In this document: positions 9,228 to 18,070 of the stretch, piece by piece | Position numbering within the stretch: position 1 is the stretch's first letter | Layout: each line of letters begins with the position of its first letter | Assembly: GCA_937872405.1 (NCBI GenBank) | Contig: CALMSP010000265.1 | Span: 1-35,764 of the forward strand | Reading direction: 5' to 3' | DNA: 35,764 bases | Source of the DNA: an uncultured Saprospiraceae bacterium | GTDB taxonomy: Bacteria > Bacteroidota > Bacteroidia > Chitinophagales > Saprospiraceae | Notes under the pieces: model-generated | Seen by the model: only the letters and a program-made list of their open reading frames with translations | What the model was told of the DNA's origin: nothing | Databases searched by the model: none | Made by a program: the position numbers and the translations under genes

Positions 9228-10538
9228 TTAGGCGAAGACCGCATCCATAGCAGCACAAATTTTTGTCGCCGCTTCGGTCAAATCCGCATCCGTGTGAGCT
9301 GCCGACACAAAACCGACTTCATAGCCGGAAGGTCCTAAGTACACGCCTTGCTGCAATAAATGGTAGTGCAACATTTTAAACTTTTCCATGCTGTTGGGAT
9401 CAATCTGGTCGGCACGCACCATGCGCTCCCGAGAGAAGGCAATCCAGAAAATAGAGCCGATATGTGGAATATGCACATCATAGCCGCGTGCATCGCAGTG
9501 GGCTTGTATGTGTTGCACGAAATGGGCGGTTTTGTTGGCCAGATTTTCGTAGAATCCTGGTTCCAGCAATTGCGCCAGCGCCGCCTGTCCTGCTGCCATC
9601 GCTACCGGATTGGCAGAGAGCGTACCAGCTTGATACACAGGCCCATCCGGCGCTACCTGACTCATGATTTCGCTGCTGGCAGCATAGGCGCCTACCGGCA
9701 GCCCGCCGCCGATGATTTTACCATAGGTGATAATGTCCGGTTTTACTTGATAGTACCCTGCCGCGCCTTCAAATCCTACTCGAAAGCCAGAGATGACTTC
9801 ATCAAAGATCAGCAACACACGGTGTTTGTAACATTTTAAACGCAAGCACTGCAAAAAAGAGGGGTCTTGCAGCAGTAGTCCGTTGTTAGCAGGTATTGGT
9901 TCTATGATGACGCAGGCAATATCATGCCCATGCTCGGCAAGGGTACACTCCAGCGCGTCGCGGTCGTCCAATGGCAGCACGAGTGTCTCCTGCGCGAAAG
10001 ATGCAGGTACACCAGCGGAGGTACTAACGCCAAAAGTGGCTAACCCCGAACCTGCTTGCACGAGCAGCGAATCCAAATGCCCATGATAACACCCCTCGAA
10101 TTTCACCACTTTGTTCTTGCCGGTAACCCCGCGCGCCAGCCGAATAGCCGACATAACTGCCTCTGTACCAGAGGTTACGAAACGAATTTTTTCGATAAAA
10201 CGATTATTGTGCAATAGAAGCCGCCCCAGTTCATTACCGCGCTGCGTAGGCGTGCCAAAGGATAAACCACATTGCGCCGCTTCCACAACCGCCTCCCGAA
10301 TGCGTGCATTGTTGTGCCCTAAAATAAGGGGCCCCCAAGAGCAGCAAAAATCAATAAATGTGTTGCCATCTACATCGGTAATGCGGCAGCCTTCGCCCTT
10401 TTCCACATAAATTGGCGGCCCAATCACCGATTTGAACGCACGTACCGGCGAGTTGACACCCCCCGGAAAATATCCCTTTGCCTCTTCAAAAAGCGCCGCC
10501 GAGCGTGTTCTACTTATATGTGTATCTGTCATGTACAT
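9228..10538 (-). CDS. hemL: Glutamate-1-semialdehyde 2,1-aminomutase
   Basis: A 436-aa PLP enzyme that converts glutamate-1-semialdehyde to 5-aminolevulinate in the C5 route of haem synthesis. Family signatures are clear: FPGGVNSPVRAF at the N-terminus, VTSGTEAVMSAIRLARG (PLP phosphate loop, 121-137), FEGCYHGHLDSLLV, IFDEVISGFRVG with D246 contacting the pyridine nitrogen, and TYGKIIGGGLPVGAY with the Schiff-base lysine K274. The length is normal. Two in-frame ATGs (10538 and 10532) are both possible starts. No other haem genes are in the window. It ends convergent with the penicillin-binding protein gene; the ATP-grasp gene lies 100 bp upstream on the same strand. Confidence 0.95.
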   Translation of the reverse strand: MYMTDTHISRTRSAALFEEAKGYFPGGVNSPVRAFKSVIGPPIYVEKGEGCRITDVDGNTFIDFCCSWGPLILGHNNARIREAVVEAAQCGLSFGTPTQRGNELGRLLLHNNRFIEKIRFVTSGTEAVMSAIRLARGVTGKNKVVKFEGCYHGHLDSLLVQAGSGLATFGVSTSAGVPASFAQETLVLPLDDRDALECTLAEHGHDIACVIIEPIPANNGLLLQDPSFLQCLRLKCYKHRVLLIFDEVISGFRVGFEGAAGYYQVKPDIITYGKIIGGGLPVGAYAASSEIMSQVAPDGPVYQAGTLSANPVAMAAGQAALAQLLEPGFYENLANKTAHFVQHIQAHCDARGYDVHIPHIGSIFWIAFSRERMVRADQIDPNSMEKFKMLHYHLLQQGVYLGPSGYEVGFVSAAHTDADLTEAATKICAAMDAVFA

Positions 10539-10638
10539 GGCTTGTTGGATCCGATTTTAAAACAAATAACGAATTTTAAACTGAATTAAGTTGTTGATTT
10601 TCAAGTAAATACAAATAAATACCCATCTATCCGCCACC

Positions 10639-11736
10639 TCATTTTTCCCCTCTCTTCCCTTCCCGTTGCAAAGTACGTACTTGCTTCAATCCTTGTCGGA
10701 TAATCCGAATCATTTGCCAGGCAGGCAGGCACTTAGCGCCCCGCCGCAGATTGGCACGGCTAATGCGCGCAACGAGCGTCCAGTGTTGAAGAATAGTACG
10801 TAGTGCACCCAAGTAAGTGATGCTTTCGGGATCATAAATATGCGTTGGCTCAGAACATACCCCATTGATTTCCAGGATAACGAGGTCCTGTCCTTGCCGG
10901 AGTGCTTCTAAGCTATCACATTTGATGTCAAAACGGCCGTAATAGAAGCCCGGAATTTGCTTGGCAATGGCATCAAATATTTGTTCTAATTGCCTGTTAA
11001 TCAGATGATTGCCATTGATAAAGCGCGTTCCTTTGGAATGGTTGCCAATGATGCCCAGCGCTACCCGTTCGTTAGTAGCCGGAATGGTTGGTAGCACCGC
11101 CGCGTGTGTGAGTTGCAAACGATCGAGTTGCAGCAAGGCTCGTGGATGCCGATGCACCAGTTCGAGCACAGTGGATTGCCCGTCGCCGATGACCGATAGA
11201 AATTCCTTGAGGGTAAGGGACGTAATGGTGCCGCGATCTTGATCAGGAAAACAATGGTAAAGCACGCCAAATTCTTGGTCTTTCCAGACGAATTCCTGCA
11301 GGATAAAATTAGTTGGAAAGCGTTGTAAATAGACTTGCAACTCGGCTGTTGTCTCTATCTTTTTTACCAGAAATCCTCGAAAACCTATATCCGGTTTGGC
11401 GATAAGCGGAAACGTAATACCCGCCTGCTGCAATTCTTGCAGCACATCGGAGAAAGCCGCCCCGGCACGCGCAAGCATCGTTTTGGGGCGATAAGCCGCT
11501 GGGATTTTCAAAATTGTGTCATATTTTGATTCAAACCCAAAACCGCCGGTAGCAATACCTGGATTGGCAGCTGTGAAAAACGCAGCATGGCCTGTACGCA
11601 AAGCCAAAATTGGGCCCCACACATACATCGGAAAGTAAAAAGCCTGCGCCGACCAATACTCCCAATTGCGCCATCGGATGGAGGCAGAGGGCAAATAACG
11701 CCAGCTTGGGCGCTTAGAAATGATCGAATGGATCAT
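10639..11736 (-). CDS. ATP-grasp family protein of unknown substrate
   Basis: A 365-aa protein with ATP-grasp ligase features. LIAKPDIGFRG (K114) and FILQEFV (Q147, E148) fit the ATP-binding strands. YYGRFDIKCDS (R268, D270) followed by LVILEINGVCSEPTHIYD (E289, N291) fits the Mg-binding and catalytic strand. The closest fold relatives are D-alanine--D-alanine ligases, and such proteins are often so named, but the N-terminal 100 residues (RNWEYWSAQAFYFPMYVWGP) do not look like a Ddl N-domain, so the substrate should be left open. The C-terminus is basic with repeated Arg/Lys. The start is the ATG at 11736, only about 20 bp from a good -7 box, implying a very short leader. It is divergent from secA. 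Confidence 0.75.
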   Translation of the reverse strand: MIHSIISKRPSWRYLPSASIRWRNWEYWSAQAFYFPMYVWGPILALRTGHAAFFTAANPGIATGGFGFESKYDTILKIPAAYRPKTMLARAGAAFSDVLQELQQAGITFPLIAKPDIGFRGFLVKKIETTAELQVYLQRFPTNFILQEFVWKDQEFGVLYHCFPDQDRGTITSLTLKEFLSVIGDGQSTVLELVHRHPRALLQLDRLQLTHAAVLPTIPATNERVALGIIGNHSKGTRFINGNHLINRQLEQIFDAIAKQIPGFYYGRFDIKCDSLEALRQGQDLVILEINGVCSEPTHIYDPESITYLGALRTILQHWTLVARISRANLRRGAKCLPAWQMIRIIRQGLKQVRTLQREGKRGEK

Positions 11737-11755
11737 GAAAAATAGGGATTGCTTA

Positions 11756-11763
11756 CAAAAATA
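11756..11763 (-). promoter_or_regulatory. Probable -7 box (TATTTTTG) for the ATP-grasp gene
   Basis: Read on the minus strand, TATTTTTG matches TAnnTTTG, with a TTGT about 23 bp upstream as a weak -33 element. The gene starts 20 bp downstream. Confidence 0.4.
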
Positions 11764-11931
11764 AGATCTTGCGAAATAGGGATGTCACAAGGTTTAAAAT
11801 TACACCGTTTTATACAACTCGCAATAGGCTTGAGATGTTTACAATATGCCATTTTGGCAGCAGCCAATGCTAACAATATTGTTGGTATAATATCTGTGCA
11901 AATGCAATCGGGTAAACAATCAAATATATCG

Positions 11932-11939
11932 TATCTTTG
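11932..11939 (+). promoter_or_regulatory. Probable -7 box (TATCTTTG) for secA
   Basis: TATCTTTG fits the Bacteroidota -7 consensus exactly and lies 37 bp upstream of the secA ATG. No clear -33 TTTG is seen. Confidence 0.5.
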
Positions 11940-11975
11940 ATGCCTTCGGTTTAAAAATTGCAGAAATTCCAATAT

Positions 11976-14900
11976 ATGATTAATTTCATTAGCAAGACTA
12001 TCAAAAGCGTGTTCGGTACCAAGTACGAACGAGATGTACAAACATATATGCCGTTCGTGCAAGCGGCCAACGAATTTGCGGAAGCCTATCAGGCCTTGAG
12101 CAATGACGACTTGCGCGCCAAAACCCTTGAATTCCGCCAGCGCATTACGGAGCACTTAGCCGAAATTGACCAAGAGATAAATGATATTCGCCAAGAAGCC
12201 CTCGAAGAAGAAGATGTAAATCGGAAGGAAGCACTCTTTGAAGAAATTGACAAACTGCAAGAAGAACGCGATAAAGAACTGGAGGGCGTTCTCAAAATCA
12301 TTCTACCAGAAGCATTTGCCGCTGTGAAAGAAACAGCACGCCGATTCACAGAACATGCTACGCTTACCGTAAAAGCTACCGAACACGATCGTGATTTGGC
12401 AGCTCGCAAAGGCAAAGGCTATATCAAAATCGCTGGAGATCAAGCTATTTGGCATAACCAATGGGTGGCTGCCGGCGGCGATATCACTTGGAATATGGTG
12501 CATTACGATGTGCAGCTCATTGGTGGTATGGTATTGCACGATGGTAAAATTGCCGAAATGGCTACGGGCGAAGGTAAAACGCTGGTGGCTACGCTCCCCG
12601 CATATCTCAATGGATTGAGCGGACAAGGGGTGCACGTAGTAACCGTGAACGACTACCTTGCCCGACGCGACAGCGAGTGGGTGGGCCCTATTTTTGAATT
12701 CCTGCTGCTCACGGTGGATTGTATTGACAAATACCGCCCGCACTCGCAAGAACGCCGCGATGCCTACCTGTGCGATATCACCTACGGCACTAACAACGAA
12801 TTTGGCTTTGACTACCTGCGCGACAACATGGTGCGCTCGCCCGAAGAAATGGTGCAGCGCAAGCTACACTATGCCATGGTGGATGAAGTGGACTCCATCT
12901 TGATAGACGATGCGCGCACGCCACTGATTATCTCCGGCCCAGTAGGTCATGACAGCGAAGATGAAGAATATGTGCGCCTCAAACCCTTTGTCGAGCGTCT
13001 TATCAATGCCCAGCAAAGGTTAGCTACCCAATATTTGGCGGAAGCCAAAAACCTCTTCAAGCAAGGTAAAACCGGCAACCAAGAAGGCGATATGGGTATG
13101 GCGCTATTGCGTGCTTATCGTGCCCTGCCTAAGTCGCGCCCGCTCATCAAGTTCCTCAGCGAGGAAGGCGCAAAGGTGATGCTGCAAAAAGCGGAAAACT
13201 TTTACATGCAGGAGCAGTCGAAAAATATGCACTTAGTGGATGCGCCGCTCTATTTTACAATTGATGAAAAAAACCGCCAAGTAGAGCTAACCGATCTGGG
13301 TGCAGAGTACTTAGCCAAAGGACAGGATGACCCCAGTATGTTTGTCATGCCCGACCTCGCCTCGCGCATGGTAGAAATTGACAGCAACGAAGCCCTCGAT
13401 AAAGCCGAAAAGGAAAATGCTAAGAACCAACTGGCGCAGGAATTTGCGATAAAATCGCGCCGCCTACATGCAATGAGCCAATTGCTCAAAGCCTATACCC
13501 TCTTTGAACGTGATGAGGAATATGTGGTCATTGAAGGGCAAGTGAAAATCGTGGATGAGCAAACCGGACGCCTCATGGAAGGGCGGCGCTATTCGGATGG
13601 ATTGCACCAAGCGCTTGAAGCAAAGGAAAACGTAAAAGTAGGCGAGATCACGCAGACTTATGCCACTGTTACCCTCCAGAACTACTTTCGCATGTATCAC
13701 AAATTGGCGGGCATGACCGGCACTGCCGAAACGGAAGCTGGAGAATTCTGGGAAATTTACAAACTTGACGTGGTGGTCATTCCAACCAACCGCCCTATTA
13801 CCCGGCAGGACAAAGAAGACCTGGTGTTCAAAACTGCCCGTGAAAAATTCAATGCCGCTATCGAAGAAATTATAAACCTTAGCCAAGCTGGGCGACCGGT
13901 GCTGGTTGGTACTACTTCTGTAGATATTTCTGAAAAGCTAAGCCGTATGCTCAAACTACGGGGCATTGAGCACAATGTTCTGAATGCGAAGCAGCACCAG
14001 CGCGAAGCAGAAATTGTAGCAGAGGCAGGCAAACCAGGTAAGGTAACTATTGCTACCAACATGGCGGGGCGTGGTACCGATATCAAAATATCCGAGGAGG
14101 TGAAGAAAGCTGGTGGTCTGGCCATCATTGGTACGGAACGGCACGATTCAAGACGAGTGGATCGGCAGCTGCGCGGTCGTGCGGGTCGCCAAGGTGATCC
14201 CGGTACTTCGCAGTTCTACGTTTCACTTGAGGATAACCTCATGCGCCTATTTCAATCGGAAAGGATTGCCTCGGTCATGGATCGTCTTGGGCACAAAGAA
14301 GGCGATGTAATTCAACATTCTATGGTTACAAAGTCCATCGAACGCGCCCAGAAAAAGGTAGAAGAAAACAACTTTGGCATCCGAAAGCGCCTATTGGAAT
14401 ATGATGATGTGATGAACATCCAACGGGAAGCGATCTATAAAAAACGCCGTAATGCGCTCAGTGGAGAACGCCTTGCGGTTGACCTGAACGCCATGTTCCG
14501 CTCACAGGTCGAAAACTTAGTTTACAAGCATAAAGACAATGGCGATTTTGAAAGTTTCCGCCGGGAAGCCCTGGGGTCTCTCGGTATTGATGTTCAGATG
14601 GATGCTGCCGATTTTAAGGAAGGCTTAGAATCAGAAGTGGTAGAACGTATAGAAGCTCAGTTTTTAGAATTTTACAATCGAAAGGGTAGCCAAGTTGCGG
14701 CACTACTCCTTCCGGAAATTAAAAACGTGTACGAAACCAGGGGCAACCAATACAAGCGCATCGTTGTGCCCTTCAGCGATGGGCGCTCCCAGCCGTTGGC
14801 TATTACCGCCGACATTGAGAACGCAGTCAAATCCAAAGGTAAAAGCATTATTCATGATATTGAAAAAGCGGTATCATTGCTCATTATTGACGAAAAATGG

Positions 14901-15320
14901 AAGGAGCATCTCCGCGCCATGGACGAGCTTAAAGACTCGGTGCAAGCGGCTTCTTTTGAGCAGAAAGACCCGCTGGTGATCTATAAAATGGAGGCTTTTA
15001 ATCTATTTGAACAGCTTATCTTTGATATCAATGAAGCCGTTACGGCTTATCTGGCGAAAGGACAGTTAGTAATGGCTGACGGGCGACCATTGGAGCAAGC
15101 CCGCGAACAAAGAACGGACCTCAGCCGTACACGCGCCGGCCGACCAAGCACCCCAACATCAGGTAATGCCGCCGATGCTGCACGCGCTGCCGCGGAGGGT
15201 GTCAGTACTCGCCAAAAGGTAGAAACAATACGCCGCACCGAAGAAAAAATCAGCCGCAATGCCCCCTGCCCCTGCGGTAGCGGAAAAAAATACAAGAATT
15301 GTCATGGCAAAAGTGCCTAA
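11976..15320 (+). CDS. secA: Preprotein translocase ATPase SecA
   Basis: A 1114-aa motor ATPase that pushes unfolded preproteins through SecYEG. Motifs include Walker A ATGEGKT (196-202), DEVDSILIDDARTPLIISG with Walker B D303-E304, TNMAGRGTDIKI, the arginine-finger region QLRGRAGRQGDPG, and a C-terminal zinc site CPCGSGKKYKNCH (C1098, C1100, C1109, H1110) that in other bacteria binds SecB and phospholipid. It is longer than E. coli SecA (901 aa), mainly through a charged segment after ISGPVGHDSEDEEY that covers about 130 residues in NBD1 and a long N-terminal helical stretch; both are usual in Bacteroidota. A TTG at 11958 is in frame, but the ATG at 11976 (MINFISKTIK) is the family-like start. 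Confidence 0.97.
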   Translation: MINFISKTIKSVFGTKYERDVQTYMPFVQAANEFAEAYQALSNDDLRAKTLEFRQRITEHLAEIDQEINDIRQEALEEEDVNRKEALFEEIDKLQEERDKELEGVLKIILPEAFAAVKETARRFTEHATLTVKATEHDRDLAARKGKGYIKIAGDQAIWHNQWVAAGGDITWNMVHYDVQLIGGMVLHDGKIAEMATGEGKTLVATLPAYLNGLSGQGVHVVTVNDYLARRDSEWVGPIFEFLLLTVDCIDKYRPHSQERRDAYLCDITYGTNNEFGFDYLRDNMVRSPEEMVQRKLHYAMVDEVDSILIDDARTPLIISGPVGHDSEDEEYVRLKPFVERLINAQQRLATQYLAEAKNLFKQGKTGNQEGDMGMALLRAYRALPKSRPLIKFLSEEGAKVMLQKAENFYMQEQSKNMHLVDAPLYFTIDEKNRQVELTDLGAEYLAKGQDDPSMFVMPDLASRMVEIDSNEALDKAEKENAKNQLAQEFAIKSRRLHAMSQLLKAYTLFERDEEYVVIEGQVKIVDEQTGRLMEGRRYSDGLHQALEAKENVKVGEITQTYATVTLQNYFRMYHKLAGMTGTAETEAGEFWEIYKLDVVVIPTNRPITRQDKEDLVFKTAREKFNAAIEEIINLSQAGRPVLVGTTSVDISEKLSRMLKLRGIEHNVLNAKQHQREAEIVAEAGKPGKVTIATNMAGRGTDIKISEEVKKAGGLAIIGTERHDSRRVDRQLRGRAGRQGDPGTSQFYVSLEDNLMRLFQSERIASVMDRLGHKEGDVIQHSMVTKSIERAQKKVEENNFGIRKRLLEYDDVMNIQREAIYKKRRNALSGERLAVDLNAMFRSQVENLVYKHKDNGDFESFRREALGSLGIDVQMDAADFKEGLESEVVERIEAQFLEFYNRKGSQVAALLLPEIKNVYETRGNQYKRIVVPFSDGRSQPLAITADIENAVKSKGKSIIHDIEKAVSLLIIDEKWKEHLRAMDELKDSVQAASFEQKDPLVIYKMEAFNLFEQLIFDINEAVTAYLAKGQLVMADGRPLEQAREQRTDLSRTRAGRPSTPTSGNAADAARAAAEGVSTRQKVETIRRTEEKISRNAPCPCGSGKKYKNCHGKSA

Positions 15321-15347
15321 GGTACGCACCTGACAACGAAAGGCCCA

Positions 15348-15386
15348 AAGCCTCATCTGATACTATGTTTTTAGATGGGGCTTCTT
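15348..15386 (+). terminator. Rho-independent terminator of secA
   Basis: AAGCCTCATCT (15348-15358) pairs with AGATGGGGCTT (15373-15383) over 11 bp with one T-G wobble, closing a 14-nt loop 28 bp after the secA stop. The trailing tract is short (cttcatg), so strength is moderate. Confidence 0.65.
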
Positions 15387-15416
15387 CATGCGCGTGAGCC
15401 GCTTACCACTCTTATA

Positions 15417-15518
15417 CCATTTACGATTTTAGAGGTCCGATTTTATATTTTGTAAAGCATTGAAAAACAAGGCTTTGAGAATAAACAAATGCGTCATTTT
15501 CAATTGAAAAGGGTATTA
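15417..15518 (-). repeat. Intergenic repeat, copy B (inverse of copy A at 2599-2697)
   Basis: A 102-bp segment whose minus-strand reading aligns with copy A, with 91 matching positions by hand, including the shared ends TAATACCC and ATCGTAAATGG. In this copy the core TTTTCAATTGAAAA is a perfect 14-bp palindrome (15497-15510). It lies 97 bp downstream of the secA stop. Both copies sit beyond the 3' end of a gene. Confidence 0.75.
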
Positions 15519-15598
15519 GTTTAAAAAAGATGCATTCAATCCTTTTTAATGTACTGTTTTTCAATTAGTTAGTAAAGTTATAAATGGAGTCTTGTATA

Positions 15599-15683
15599 TC
15601 GTAAATACGAAAACGTTTACGAAACCCTTTGTAAGTTTCGCAAACGCCGATGACTTCTTACGGAATCATACACCGAACGGTGT
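15599..15683. promoter_or_regulatory. Cluster of inverted repeats upstream of the EamA-type gene
   Basis: Three dyads stand in a row. TCGTAAA (15599-15605) and TTTACGA (15616-15622) form a 7-bp inverted repeat with a 10-nt spacer. Overlapping it, a 12-nt arm at 15614-15625 pairs with 15635-15646 with a single mismatch. Finally ACACCGAACGGTGT (15670-15683) is a 6-bp dyad with an AA centre, a shape like TetR-family operators. They lie 60-150 bp upstream of the transporter start. Operator function is inference. Confidence 0.4.
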
Positions 15684-15745
15684 GCATCATAAAATGGTCA
15701 ATGGCAAAAAAGAATTGTTGACATACAACCGGTCTTCCTGATTTG

Positions 15746-16759
15746 ATGTTTGCAAAGCATTTATCGCACACAACAACAGCATACAACGCTCAACAGATGC
15801 CTACATTCAGGAAAACCCACGCCCAATCAATTGACCTCGTCTTTACCGAGCGCCAAAGGCTATTGGCAGCTGTATTAGTATTCATTGGCGCTATTTGTTT
15901 TGCTGCTAAAGCCGTGATGGTCAAATTGGCTTATCGCTATGAGGTGGATGTGGTTTCGCTGTTAGCCTTGCGTATGTTGTTTTCGCTGCCCTTTTTTACC
16001 GTGATTGCTTGGCAAGCCGAACGTCGTGCTGCATTGCGTGGGCAGCCGCCTTTGCCTGTTCACGATTTTTTGAAGATTGGCGGATTGGGGCTGTTGGGTT
16101 ACTACTTTGCCAGTTGGTTCGATTTTATGGGTTTGCAATACATCTCAGCGGGGTTAGAACGCCTTATTTTATTTATTTACCCTACGCTGGTGGTGCTGTT
16201 GTCGTTCCTCTTATGGAAAAAACGAAATAGCCGCACCCAAGTAATAGCCTTAGTGCTGACGTACGCAGGCATCGCGGTTGCTTTCTTAGAACACCTACTT
16301 CAATCCGCTAACACCAATTTCTGGCTGGGCACGCTCTATGTATTCATCAGCGCGCTGGTATTTGCGGTCTATCTCATTGGCAGCAGTGAGGTAATACCCC
16401 GCATTGGTACTTGGCGGTTTACACCGTTGGCTATGATAGCGGCCACCGTGGCTATTCTTATCCATCATGCTTTTTCGCAGCAATGGCAACTTTTTCACTT
16501 CGAATACGAGGTGTACGTATTGACACTACTCATGGCTATTTTTGCTACGGTGTTACCCGCTTTTCTGGTGGTAGAGGGGCTACGGGTTATTGGCCCAGGC
16601 AATACCTCCATCATTAGCAGCGTTTCGCCCGTAGCAACGATCGTACTGGCAAACATTTTCTTAGACGAGCAATTTAGTTACTTGCAATGGATTGGCACAG
16701 CACTTGTCATTAGTGGTGTGTTGCTTACCTCCCTACAGCGGCAAGCGGCAAACAATTGA
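15746..16759 (+). CDS. EamA/DMT-superfamily membrane transporter
   Basis: A 337-aa polytopic protein with about ten hydrophobic segments arranged as two EamA halves. The first half starts at LLAAVLVFIGAICFAAKAVMVKLAY and includes the pattern SWFDFMGLQYISAGLERLILFIYPTLVVLLSF. The second starts near FWLGTLYVFISALVFAVYLIGSSEVI and ends AGVL-like at GTALVISGVLLTSL. These drug/metabolite transporters export small metabolites across the inner membrane; the substrate is not predictable. The ATG at 15746 gives a 35-40 residue polar N-terminus. A later ATG at 15797 (MPTFRKTHAQ) would also leave all membrane segments intact, and the choice is uncertain. The gene converges on DUF4350 with only 36 bp between stops. 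Confidence 0.85.
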   Translation: MFAKHLSHTTTAYNAQQMPTFRKTHAQSIDLVFTERQRLLAAVLVFIGAICFAAKAVMVKLAYRYEVDVVSLLALRMLFSLPFFTVIAWQAERRAALRGQPPLPVHDFLKIGGLGLLGYYFASWFDFMGLQYISAGLERLILFIYPTLVVLLSFLLWKKRNSRTQVIALVLTYAGIAVAFLEHLLQSANTNFWLGTLYVFISALVFAVYLIGSSEVIPRIGTWRFTPLAMIAATVAILIHHAFSQQWQLFHFEYEVYVLTLLMAIFATVLPAFLVVEGLRVIGPGNTSIISSVSPVATIVLANIFLDEQFSYLQWIGTALVISGVLLTSLQRQAANN

Positions 16760-16795
16760 TATTGGTGAACCCAATCAACTCCATTCGGTGGGCGT

Positions 16796-18070
16796 TTATC
16801 TGCAAACTCGATAAAATTCATCGGTCAGCCGATGGAAATCAATGAGTGTATTTTCGGTAACCAGATTGGAATTGCCAATGTTGCGATGCATTAATACAAT
16901 ACGATCAATAAGCTCGCGGGGAACTTCCGATTTGCGCGCCAATTTTTCCACAAAATCAGGATCGGATTCCTGCCCTCGCAAGTGATACCGCTCTCGTGCA
17001 AAGTTGAGTAACAATTTCATTTTTTGTAAAGCCAGTTTTTTGTAGCTGCCCTGCAAAAAGTAGAGCTGGCCAATCGTGCGCACGAATTCTAAGGATGTAT
17101 TTTTATTAGGCTCCAATACAGGTATAATGCGTTGTCGGCGCTTTGTACGAAACAACAAGAATAGCAATCCGATGCTCAACAACAGATACCAAGCCCAAGC
17201 CAGCGGCGGCTGCTGAATGATATAGCTCAAGGGGCTTTGCGCAGAGAGCGAGCGGTTGGCAGCGCGATTATTGCGCAGGCGAGCTTCTGGCTCTGAAATT
17301 TTGCTATACTCATCCCAGTAAATTTTGCCAGGCGGCAGATAGGAAAAGACGCTATTCGCATATTGCAGGGCCGGCTCTTGGAGCAGTTGGATATTGGAAA
17401 AAGCCAATGGCGTGGTATGCAAATACAATGTGCCCTCGCCGTAGGCCATAGCCGCAAAATTGACCAAAGAGTCATTCATATCCCCCAGTGCTTCGAAGCT
17501 ATAGGTGTTGCCATCGCAAAAATAAACGGACTCTATGTAGCTCCAACTATGAGCTTTTGGCCTACCTCGATACAGGTAGGTACAAGCAAGTGCTTTTTGG
17601 GGCGGCAACTGGCGCAGACCAAGGCGCACCGCGCTATCCAGCAGATAGGCATAATCTTCCCATTCGTAATCATCACACTCACCTTCGTAAGCCTCCAGCA
17701 TAAGTTTATCGGGAACGCTTAGACTGGAGATAAACGCCACATTACCAGTACTGATAAACGCCAATAGGGTTTTCACTTCAGCAGAATCCAAGTACAACCC
17801 ATCGCCAATGAATACGTAAATGGCGGGTTCGGGTAGGGTATCCACAGGGAGTACCCCGACGATGCTGTCTTTTAAAATGTCAAAGCCCTTATCGGGAAAA
17901 TAATCCCGAAGCAATCCTGCTATAATGTGCGTGCCGTAAGGCTCCTTGCTTTGGGCTTTGTACGTGGGCGTCCAATCAAATCGGGTACGTGGCTGCAGCA
18001 GAAAGATCACCGTGAGGAGCGTCAATAGCAATAAAACTCCGATAAGTAACAGCAATCGGCGGTCTTTCAT
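16796..18070 (-). CDS. DUF4350 domain-containing membrane protein
   Basis: A 424-aa protein with an N-terminal membrane segment (residues 5-25, LLLIGVLLLLTLLTVIFLL), a periplasmic region like DUF4350 (YGTHIIAGLLRDYFPDKGFDIL; VFIGDGLYLDSAEVKTLLAFISTGNVAFIS), a second membrane segment near residue 290 (LAWAWYLLLSIGLLFLLF), and a cytoplasmic helical tail (LEFVRTIGQLYFLQGSYKKLALQKM). The extracytoplasmic half resembles a GATase1-like fold, as often noted for this family. DUF4350 proteins travel with MoxR, DUF58 and DUF4129 genes in a conserved cluster of poorly known envelope or stress function. The start overlaps the DUF4129 stop by 4 bp, so translation is probably coupled. Confidence 0.85.
   Translation of the reverse strand: MKDRRLLLLIGVLLLLTLLTVIFLLQPRTRFDWTPTYKAQSKEPYGTHIIAGLLRDYFPDKGFDILKDSIVGVLPVDTLPEPAIYVFIGDGLYLDSAEVKTLLAFISTGNVAFISSLSVPDKLMLEAYEGECDDYEWEDYAYLLDSAVRLGLRQLPPQKALACTYLYRGRPKAHSWSYIESVYFCDGNTYSFEALGDMNDSLVNFAAMAYGEGTLYLHTTPLAFSNIQLLQEPALQYANSVFSYLPPGKIYWDEYSKISEPEARLRNNRAANRSLSAQSPLSYIIQQPPLAWAWYLLLSIGLLFLLFRTKRRQRIIPVLEPNKNTSLEFVRTIGQLYFLQGSYKKLALQKMKLLLNFARERYHLRGQESDPDFVEKLARKSEVPRELIDRIVLMHRNIGNSNLVTENTLIDFHRLTDEFYRVCR

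Larger units (their letters stand above)
15321..15745. other. 425-bp non-coding region between secA and the EamA-type gene
   Basis: No credible ORF is present. In order it holds the secA terminator (15348-15386), repeat copy B (15417-15518), an AT-rich stretch, and then a cluster of dyads at 15599-15683 described separately. It is the longest gene-free stretch in the window. Confidence 0.7.

Noticed and set aside
11749..11940. 63-codon plus-strand frame in the secA upstream region
   Set aside because: It lies over the divergent promoter region, has no recognisable features and ends inside the secA -7 box.
12900..13400. Possible foreign insertion in secA
   Set aside because: The extra segment is in frame and fits the long SecA form usual in Bacteroidota.
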